In this document: in pieces, positions 1 through 5,623 of the stretch | Layout of the letters: each line of letters starts with the position of its first letter | Position numbering within the stretch: position 1 is the stretch's first letter | From: Treponema sp. | GTDB taxonomy: Bacteria; Spirochaetota; Spirochaetia; Treponematales; Treponemataceae | Assembly (NCBI GenBank): GCA_024691265.1 | Contig: JAILNT010000091.1 | Span: 1-6,842, forward strand | Direction: 5' to 3' | Length of the DNA stretch: 6,842 nucleotides | The notes under the pieces: generated by a model | The model's database searches: none | What the model saw: only the letters and a program-made list of their open reading frames with translations | Told to the model about the DNA's origin: nothing | Position numbers and translations under genes: made by a program

Positions 1-1472
1 TTTTTTTATATATTTGCATTTTTCTTTTATCTAGCTATATCTATTCTGATGATGTAATAACCCTTGAAGATTCTGTCTCTGAAGAAATGCTTAGTCCGAA
101 ATATTGGATAAAGCTTGATTCTAATAGTGAAGAAATTAAAATGACAAAAGAAGAAATTAATGCATGGAATCTTAAGAGCTATTCAACTATTTATGATATG
201 GGGCATTATAATTTACCAATAATTACAGACCTTGTTGCTGTTGGAAAAGAATATCCAAAAGATTTGATATATGATTTTCTTTTGAAAAATAATCTTGATA
301 GCCCTTTGTATGTTAAAAAAAATGGGGAAGTGACAGAATTATCTAAAAAGGATTGGAAAGTCCTTTGGGCTAATATGAATGGTTTTAAATATGGAAAAAA
401 ATACGAAGTAAAAAATAAAGATAGATTTACAAGAAAAAAAATTGGAAAAGAAACTGTACCCTGTTTAAGGGCTATTGCTGTTGACAGGGCTTATTTAAGA
501 GAATTACCTTCTAATGAATTCTATAGTAATGATGTAGAATATTGGTATGACGATTTTATACAGGGTGCACGATTACTCATTGGAGAGCCTGTTCTTGTTT
601 TAGAAGAAAGTCTTGATAAAGAATGGTATTTTGTAAAAACGCTTTATTCATCAGGTTGGGTTGAAGCTAAATATATAGCTTTTTGTTCAGACGAGATTTT
701 TGAAAAAACTTTTAATGCCTTAAATGATAGCTTTACAGATGTTTGTGTTATCACATCTGATAAAGCTTGTATCCCTGCTGAATATATTTATTTACCAGAT
801 GAAGACGAAAAAGATAAATATTCTGTTAAAGATATAACTCTTTCTATGGGAACTAAATTATTTTTTCATTCTTGGAATGATAAAGCTTTCGCATCGTCTT
901 TTTATCAAAGAAAACCTTTTGCAAGTTATGCTGTAGAAATTCCTTATAAAAAATCTGATGGAAATGTTGGCTTTCTTTATGCAGCTATTCCTGCAAGTTT
1001 TTGTCATAGGGGTGTAGTAGATTTCACTTCTGAAAATATTATACGCCTTGCCTTTCAATCTTTAGGTTCAAGATATGGTTGGGGATATATGGCAGATGCT
1101 AGAGATTGTTCTGGTTTAGTTATGGATTTATTTCGTTGTTTTGGCTTTTGTTTTCCCCGTACAGCCATTTTACAAATTCATACTCCTGGTGAAACTATTG
1201 ATATAGAATCTCTTTCTGGAACAAAGAAAGAAAAAGCCTTTGAAAAAGCAAAACCTGGTTCGCTTGTTTATATGAGCGGGCATATAGCTATTTATTTAGG
1301 CGAAGTGAATGATAAATTATATGTAATAAGTGCTGCTGGTAATTATTATGGGACTACAGAAGAAGATGAGAGAATTGATGTTAATAGTGTTACTGTAAAT
1401 ACTCTAGCCGGAGTTAGGCGAAAAAATGGGAAAACCTGGTTTGAAAATGCTGTTTGTATAAAGCTTTTTTGA
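1..1472 (+). CDS. Exported SH3-domain NlpC/P60 (C40) peptidoglycan endopeptidase, 5' end cut by window edge
   Basis: This is probably a periplasmic cysteine peptidase that cuts gamma-D-glutamyl bonds in peptidoglycan stem peptides, as known for dipeptidyl-peptidase VI-like members of the family. Residues are numbered from the Met at base 87. Residues 2-100 resemble the NlpC/P60 stabilising N-domain (LSPKYWI start). Residues 114-200 look like a bacterial SH3 domain (LRELP, GEPV at 166, GWV with W191). A second SH3-like part follows, and about 318-461 is NlpC/P60. The catalytic Cys341 lies in RDCSG and His399 in GHIAIYLG. The third polar residue seems to be Ser415, where relatives usually have His. 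The Met at 87 is unlikely to be the start: the frame is open to base 1, has no good ribosome binding site at 87, and encodes a hydrophobic FLYICIFLLSS stretch ending near SYIYS, a type I signal peptide. It stands alone, convergent with the next gene, and is AT-rich. Family assignment is firm; the exact substrate is inferred. Confidence 0.88.
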   Translation, partial: FLYICIFLLSSYIYSDDVITLEDSVSEEMLSPKYWIKLDSNSEEIKMTKEEINAWNLKSYSTIYDMGHYNLPIITDLVAVGKEYPKDLIYDFLLKNNLDSPLYVKKNGEVTELSKKDWKVLWANMNGFKYGKKYEVKNKDRFTRKKIGKETVPCLRAIAVDRAYLRELPSNEFYSNDVEYWYDDFIQGARLLIGEPVLVLEESLDKEWYFVKTLYSSGWVEAKYIAFCSDEIFEKTFNALNDSFTDVCVITSDKACIPAEYIYLPDEDEKDKYSVKDITLSMGTKLFFHSWNDKAFASSFYQRKPFASYAVEIPYKKSDGNVGFLYAAIPASFCHRGVVDFTSENIIRLAFQSLGSRYGWGYMADARDCSGLVMDLFRCFGFCFPRTAILQIHTPGETIDIESLSGTKKEKAFEKAKPGSLVYMSGHIAIYLGEVNDKLYVISAAGNYYGTTEEDERIDVNSVTVNTLAGVRRKNGKTWFENAVCIKLF

Positions 1473-1502
1473 TTTTGTATGAAATTAATCTAGGGATAAA
1501 AT

Positions 1503-1549
1503 AAAAAAAGACATTTCCAAAATCCTTTTGGATAATGAAAATGTCTTTT
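1503..1549. terminator. Bidirectional hairpin terminator between convergent genes
   Basis: An 11-bp stem pairs AAAAGACATTT (1506-1516) with AAATGTCTTTT (1539-1549). Inside it, CCAAAA (1517-1522) pairs with TTTTGG (1526-1531) over a 3-base loop, leaving a 7-base bulge on the right side. Read on the minus strand, the stem is followed by seven T (complement of 1503-1509), so it should end the P83/100 transcript about 26 bases after its stop codon. Read on the plus strand it ends in TTTT and should also end the peptidase transcript. No energy was computed. Confidence 0.8.
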
Positions 1550-1574
1550 AATTAAATAAAGAATGAAAAGGCCT

Positions 1575-3668
1575 TTAGTTTCCAACCTTTGTAAGGTCAT
1601 CTTTTTTAAGTAATGCCATTTTACCGTCTGCTGTTGTTACACAAATTCCATTTGTTCCTACTGTTATAGGTGTTGCAGGGTCTACGGCAACAGTTGATTT
1701 CAGCATTAAATCAAGGTCTGCTGAATACTTTGCTACAACCCAATTATCACCATCTTTTACAACTACATAGTAACCGTCATCGTTTACAACTAAAACAGAT
1801 TTTGCGGAAAGAACTTCTTCTGATTCTTTTTGAATCTCAAGATTCTGTGTGTCAAGAATAACAAGTCTTACAACCTTTCCAGGTGCATCTTCTCCAGCAA
1901 TAGCCATGTATCCACCTGAAGCTGGGAGAAGTTCACGTCTTCGTATTACTGATACAGGTGAAAGCTTTGCGATTGCTCCTGTTTTTGCGTCCATTTTAAC
2001 CATTGCAGAAAGTTCTTCCTGGCTATCTACCAAAATCAAGCCGAATGCTGCATCTGCATCATCAAGGAAGCCTCCGTTAATGAGCATTTGCTGGTCTCTT
2101 GCAATAAGAGAGCGTTCCATCTGAGCTTCATTTCTCTTTTTGTCTGCTTCAGCCTGTTCTTCTGCTGCCATGTAAGAAGCTTCTTTTGCTTTTTCAGCCT
2201 GCTCATCAGTCTTTTTCTGCTGTTCATCAGCGGCTTTTTGCTGTTCTTCTGCAGCTTTCTTAGCTTCATCAGCAGCCTTCTGCTTTTCAGCGGCTTCGTC
2301 AGCAGCCTTCTTTGCTTCTTCATCAGCAGCCTTCTTTTCTTCAGCAGCTTTCTTTGCTTCTTCTGAGCTAGAAGTGGCTTCTTCCTGCTTCTTTTGAGCT
2401 TCTTCTGCTGCCTTATCTGCTTCTTTCTGAGCTTCTTCTGCTGCCTTTTCAGCTTCATCAGCGGCTTTCTTTAATTCATCAGCTTTCTTTCTTAATTCTG
2501 CAGCACGCTTTTGAGCTTCTGCGTCTTCAGGGTGATTCTTTGCATATTCTTCAGCTTCCTGGGCTGCTTTTTCAGCTTCATCAGCGGCTTTTCTTGCTTC
2601 ATCAGCGGCTTTTCTTGCTTTTTCTGCTTCAGAAAGCTCTTTCTGTGCATCTTTTTGAGCTTCCTGAGCTTCTTTTTGTGCATCTTTAGCAGCCTGTTCT
2701 GCAGCTTCTTTATCTTTAGCAGCCTGTTCTGCATCTTTAGCAGCCTGTTCTGCATTCTGCTGCTGTTTATCAGCTTCTTTTTGAGCTTTATCTGCTGCAG
2801 CTGCTTCCTGCTGAGCTTTTGCATCGGCTTCAGCCTGAAGCTTTTGCTGTTCAGAAAGTTTCTTTTGTTCTTCTACAGCCTGTTTTTGTGCAGCTTCTGC
2901 ATTTTCTTCAGCAATGTCGGCTTCTCTTTCCTTTATGTCGACCATGTTCTTTCTTTCATCAATGCCCTTGTCGTCTTCTTCTCGCATTGAGTCAATGACT
3001 GTTCTGTCTGAAATTGCAGATGTATCAATGGCAGAAAGACCTCCTTCAAGGTCAGACAAAGGTATAATCATTTGTGTATTTCCTGCCCATTCTTTCCAGT
3101 TTACAGAAATACCAACTTTACTTGCATCTATATTTTTTATAACGACATCTTTGTATTTTGCCTTGAATACATCAATGTTTCCTCTATATACAGCATTATA
3201 AACTGTAATAAAGGTTGCAAGTGTCATAGCGTCTTTATCAGAATAACCATAAGCTGCAACAAGATAGGCTGCAACTATATGACGTAAGTTTCTAACGTGG
3301 TCTACACCGGCATTTTTGCCTATGATAAAAATGTCTGCATCAAATTTTTCTTTTGTACTTGTATCAACTGCATGAATTACATGATAACGGTTTGCATCTC
3401 CGGCTGATGCTGGCGATGTGGTATTATTTGCAATTACCCTTCCGAGCTGTGTACCAATGTTTCTAATAGAAGCAAGAGAATCTATAACAGTATGAGGTCC
3501 ATTATAGTTAATAAACTGTATTGTATTTTCATCTCCTGCGTTTCTCAATTCGTTCTGATTTACTTCAAGAGATTGAGCTGTTGCAGTGAATGTTGCCAGG
3601 ATAAAAACCGAGGCAGCAATAAATTCTGATATAAGGGACTTATTTATCCCTTTTGTAAAGATTTTCAT
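1575..3668 (-). CDS. P83/100-family exported coiled-coil antigen (Borrelia P83/P100-like)
   Basis: This 697-residue exported protein resembles the spirochaetal P83/100 antigens, whose biochemical role is unknown. Residues 1-31 are a signal peptide with a likely cut after TATA (Ala31). Residues about 33-225 form the conserved family domain, including the stretch NAVYRGNIDVFKAKYKD. Residues about 228-530 are an almost unbroken Ala/Glu/Lys/Gln coiled coil with heptads such as ARKAADE and AEQAAKD. It contains a single proline (Pro380) near its midpoint. Residues about 531-697 are beta-rich, with four similar elements around D560, D606, S649 and D690, suggesting a partial beta-propeller. The start is supported by GGAGG four bases upstream and by the signal peptide directly after it. 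Transcription probably starts from its own promoter near 3709-3714 and stops at the hairpin at 1503-1549. I inferred the family from architecture and recalled sequence features, not from a search. The coil alone would match many unrelated proteins, so the N-terminal domain is the deciding part. Confidence 0.85.
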   Translation of the reverse strand: MKIFTKGINKSLISEFIAASVFILATFTATAQSLEVNQNELRNAGDENTIQFINYNGPHTVIDSLASIRNIGTQLGRVIANNTTSPASAGDANRYHVIHAVDTSTKEKFDADIFIIGKNAGVDHVRNLRHIVAAYLVAAYGYSDKDAMTLATFITVYNAVYRGNIDVFKAKYKDVVIKNIDASKVGISVNWKEWAGNTQMIIPLSDLEGGLSAIDTSAISDRTVIDSMREEDDKGIDERKNMVDIKEREADIAEENAEAAQKQAVEEQKKLSEQQKLQAEADAKAQQEAAAADKAQKEADKQQQNAEQAAKDAEQAAKDKEAAEQAAKDAQKEAQEAQKDAQKELSEAEKARKAADEARKAADEAEKAAQEAEEYAKNHPEDAEAQKRAAELRKKADELKKAADEAEKAAEEAQKEADKAAEEAQKKQEEATSSSEEAKKAAEEKKAADEEAKKAADEAAEKQKAADEAKKAAEEQQKAADEQQKKTDEQAEKAKEASYMAAEEQAEADKKRNEAQMERSLIARDQQMLINGGFLDDADAAFGLILVDSQEELSAMVKMDAKTGAIAKLSPVSVIRRRELLPASGGYMAIAGEDAPGKVVRLVILDTQNLEIQKESEEVLSAKSVLVVNDDGYYVVVKDGDNWVVAKYSADLDLMLKSTVAVDPATPITVGTNGICVTTADGKMALLKKDDLTKVGN
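2575..2616 (-). repeat. Two perfect tandem copies of a 21-bp unit (one heptad each)
   Basis: Bases 2575-2595 and 2596-2616 are identical, starting GCTTCATCAGCGG on the plus strand. Each encodes one seven-residue turn of the coil (ARKAADE). Identity at every base, including silent positions, points to recent duplication or gene conversion rather than only protein-level selection. Confidence 0.9.
2683..2754 (-). repeat. Three perfect copies of a second 21-bp unit, two in tandem
   Basis: Copies lie at 2683-2703, 2713-2733 and 2734-2754, starting TCTTTAGCAGCC on the plus strand. They encode AEQAAKD three times. The last two abut; the first is separated by nine bases (2704-2712) that add three residues (KEA), which breaks the strict heptad phase while keeping the reading frame. 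Confidence 0.9.
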
Positions 3669-3672
3669 TCTT

Positions 3673-3677
3673 CCTCC
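3673..3677 (-). promoter_or_regulatory. Strong Shine-Dalgarno site of the P83/100 gene
   Basis: The minus strand reads TTGGAGGAAGAATG, placing GGAGG four bases before the ATG. This fixes the start codon of the P83/100 gene and suggests efficient translation, unlike the weak site of the propeller gene upstream. Confidence 0.85.
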
Positions 3678-3708
3678 AATGTTCTATATTGCTGTTTTAC
3701 TTTCTGCT

Positions 3709-3714
3709 AGTATA
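3709..3714 (-). promoter_or_regulatory. Probable -10 box of the P83/100 promoter
   Basis: The minus strand carries TATACT (five of six matches to TATAAT), which would give a start of transcription near 3702 and a leader of about 34 bases. No good -35 box is visible. The best candidate, CTGGTA at 18 bases, matches three of six and falls inside the inverted repeat at 3733-3763. Inferred by eye only. Confidence 0.5.
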
Positions 3715-3718
3715 ACCT

Positions 3719-3763
3719 ATAAAATAACGAAATACCAGTATTTTAATTCTAGAAATACTGGTA
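3719..3763 (-). terminator. Inverted repeat, likely terminator of the propeller-protein gene
   Basis: A perfect 11-bp inverted repeat, TACCAGTATTT (3733-3743) and AAATACTGGTA (3753-3763), has a 9-base loop. It begins 10 bases after the stop codon of the propeller gene. On the minus strand it is followed by TTTCGTTATTTTAT, an interrupted T-rich tail; on the plus strand no T-run follows. It therefore fits a one-way terminator, although its position over the possible -35 region of the P83/100 promoter also allows an operator role. Confidence 0.65.
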
Positions 3764-3773
3764 AATCAGTTCT

Positions 3774-5573
3774 TTATATGCCTAATTTCATTATATCTGT
3801 AAGTTTTTTTCTTGCATAAGACTGTATGGCTTTTTCAAATTGTGGAAACAACATGTAGCTGAGTATCCTTTTTCCATATGCATACAAGGCAGGACGACCC
3901 ATTGTTTTACATATTGTATAAGTTGCATCTGCACAATCTTTTAGAAGTACTTTATCTTTTGGATATGTCTTTTTTGCAACTATATATTCTATTTCCCTTA
4001 ATAAAGCTCCGTCATCGTCATAGCCAATTGCAGCTGCTGTTCTTACAAGTATATCAAGTAATTGCGGGTCAGTTACATTGTGCATGAGAATTGCAATGTC
4101 ATGATTAAATTCATTGCTACCGAGTAGGGCGATTATATTAAATAATTCTTCTTGATAACTGATATCTGTTTTGAAAATTGATGTGTCAGATGGTCTTGTG
4201 CTGTTATTAGAAGAATAAAATTCTGCCATGCTTGAAGTTTCTGCTTTTAACATTGGTAGCCATTTTTGTTCTGCTTCACTATAATTTCCAGCCTTTATGG
4301 TCTTTATAATTTCTTTGTAATCTTCTTTTGAAAAGGCTCTTTCTGGTAAATATGAGAATTTTACAGGTTGGTCTTCATAAAAAGAATCATAAGAAGTGTT
4401 AAGAGGAAGCTCTTCAATTTCATTTTCTTTTGAAAGAGGTCTTTGATATACTCTATAACTTTTTATTACCCAATTATCTCCGGTTGTAAAATTGAGATAG
4501 CCGGATTTTGTATAGAAAGCATATTGCCAGGTAGAAGCTTTCGGAAGATTTGCAGCCCAAATAATGTCTCCGTTATAGCTATATGAAGCAGCCTTTGTTT
4601 TTCCGGCAATGATGATATTATCGTTTTCAAGTTCTATAAAGCCTTTTGTGTTATCAACTTGGGCATTTTCTATTGTGAGCCTGTTTTCTACAGCATGATT
4701 TTTAGTATCGACAAGCGTAACAAGAGTTCCGTTAGAACCATAAGGAACAGAAACTGCAACCATATTTCCAGAAGCTTTTACATCAATACTTGCCGGTAAG
4801 CCTCCGCTGGTACTAAAGCGTGCCATTGCTTCTGTCATTTCCCAGTCTAAGTCCATTTTTCCGTCTTTTATAGTGTAAAGGAGAGAACTACCATTTTCTA
4901 AGACAAAAAAAATACCTTGATTGCAGCTGACTGCATTTTTTACTTTTGCCGGAAATGTTATTTCTTCTACTTCTTTTCCGAAAGGAGAAATTCTTTTTCC
5001 TTTATTTCCTATGCTTTGTATTAGTATTAAAGAACCGTCATTAAAGACATAAAGAGGAAGATTTGCCATTGCTGGGGTATTGATTGACCACTTCAAATTA
5101 CCATTCATACCATAACAGGCTATATTATTTTTCCCCTGAACAAACATTCGTCCGTCATAGCCAGCAATAGGAGCTTGTGTGATTTGTGAAAATGGAACTG
5201 GAGTGCTCCAAAGTATTATTCCGCTAGGGTTTATAAGGCTTAATTTGTTTTCGGCTGTAACAACGTAAAGAAAATCGCCTCTTGCTACTGTATAGTTAGG
5301 ACCTGGACGACCTTTTATTGGTTTTTGCCATAAAATTACACCTCGCTCCGAACAGGCTGTAAGCATTCTGCCGTCATTTACAACTACAAAGCCGTATGTT
5401 GTTGCAAGTGGTCTGCAAATTGGGCTTCCATCTATAACTGTTTGCCATGCAGCTTCTTCTGTTGCAAGCTCTTTTACTGTAATAGCCTTAGTTTCTGCAA
5501 AAACTTTTACAGGCAGAAAGCTGGCTAAAGTTAGTGAAATAAAAAATGTAAATAAACTGATAACTCTTCTCAT
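3774..5573 (-). CDS. Exported PQQ-like beta-propeller protein with helical C-terminal region, function unknown
   Basis: This 599-residue protein is probably periplasmic. Residues 1-26 are a type I signal peptide (MRR, hydrophobic core, cut after VFA); there is no lipobox Cys. Residues about 27-385 form beta-propeller repeats of the PQQ-like type: Trp43, Trp82, Trp122 and Trp162 lie 39, 40 and 40 residues apart, each of the last three after a Gly-x-(I/L) strand such as GVILW, GIILW and GNLKW. Later blades are less regular (GDIIW is one). From about residue 415 to the end, the protein looks alpha-helical and solenoid-like. I see no dehydrogenase active-site pattern, so a scaffold or binding role in the envelope, loosely like BamB, is more likely than an enzyme; this is inference. 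The start is supported by the signal peptide, but the ribosome binding site is weak. It lies 50 bases after the methyltransferase gene and ends before a hairpin, with P83/100 next in the same direction. Confidence 0.85.
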   Translation of the reverse strand: MRRVISLFTFFISLTLASFLPVKVFAETKAITVKELATEEAAWQTVIDGSPICRPLATTYGFVVVNDGRMLTACSERGVILWQKPIKGRPGPNYTVARGDFLYVVTAENKLSLINPSGIILWSTPVPFSQITQAPIAGYDGRMFVQGKNNIACYGMNGNLKWSINTPAMANLPLYVFNDGSLILIQSIGNKGKRISPFGKEVEEITFPAKVKNAVSCNQGIFFVLENGSSLLYTIKDGKMDLDWEMTEAMARFSTSGGLPASIDVKASGNMVAVSVPYGSNGTLVTLVDTKNHAVENRLTIENAQVDNTKGFIELENDNIIIAGKTKAASYSYNGDIIWAANLPKASTWQYAFYTKSGYLNFTTGDNWVIKSYRVYQRPLSKENEIEELPLNTSYDSFYEDQPVKFSYLPERAFSKEDYKEIIKTIKAGNYSEAEQKWLPMLKAETSSMAEFYSSNNSTRPSDTSIFKTDISYQEELFNIIALLGSNEFNHDIAILMHNVTDPQLLDILVRTAAAIGYDDDGALLREIEYIVAKKTYPKDKVLLKDCADATYTICKTMGRPALYAYGKRILSYMLFPQFEKAIQSYARKKLTDIMKLGI

Positions 5574-5584
5574 TGTAATTTCGC

Positions 5585-5618
5585 TTTATAATATTTATCG
5601 GCTATTAAGGTTTTTCAA
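5585..5618 (-). promoter_or_regulatory. Possible weak promoter before the propeller-protein gene
   Basis: In the 50-base gap the minus strand has TTGAAA (5613-5618) and TATTAT (5588-5593), 19 bases apart; TATAAA overlaps at 5585-5590. A start here would leave only about seven bases or fewer before the ATG, so the message would be nearly leaderless. The spacing is long for a sigma-70 promoter and AT-rich gaps produce such matches by chance, so cotranscription with the methyltransferase is at least as likely. Confidence 0.25.
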
Positions 5619-5623
5619 CAGTA

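Larger units (their letters stand above)
2160..2920 (-). repeat. Low-complexity region encoding the Ala/Glu/Lys/Gln coiled coil
   Basis: On the plus strand this stretch is built from recurring GCTTCTTC, TCAGCAGC and TTTCAGC-like words, which are the codons for Ala, Glu, Asp, Lys and Gln read on the minus strand. The low complexity also produces long open frames in other phases, rich in Phe/Ser or Lys/Leu, which are not real genes. Confidence 0.85.

Noticed and set aside
858..1058. Minus-strand open frame of 66 codons inside the peptidase gene
   Set aside because: It lies entirely opposite a well-supported gene, has no convincing ribosome binding site and resembles no known protein.
2036..2824. 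Two minus-strand open frames rich in Lys, Leu and Arg (2036-2458 and 2492-2824)
   Set aside because: They are alternative phases of the repetitive P83/100 coil codons. Their composition is extreme, they match no family I know, and the frame with signal peptide and conserved domain is clearly the real one.
2160..2920. Repeated short units that might suggest a CRISPR array
   Set aside because: The units are directly tandem or irregular, have no unique spacers of constant length, and are fully explained by heptad codons within an open reading frame.
2088..2990. Plus-strand open frames rich in Phe, Ser and Cys (2088-2366 and 2511-2990)
   Set aside because: They are antisense readings of the low-complexity coil, where stop codons are rare by composition. 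The apparent membrane-like sequence is an artefact of complementing Lys and Glu codons.
3586..3819. Plus-strand open frame of 77 codons spanning the P83/100 start and the intergenic gap
   Set aside because: It overlaps the P83/100 signal peptide, its promoter and the inverted repeat, and its hydrophobic look comes from complementary AT-rich DNA.
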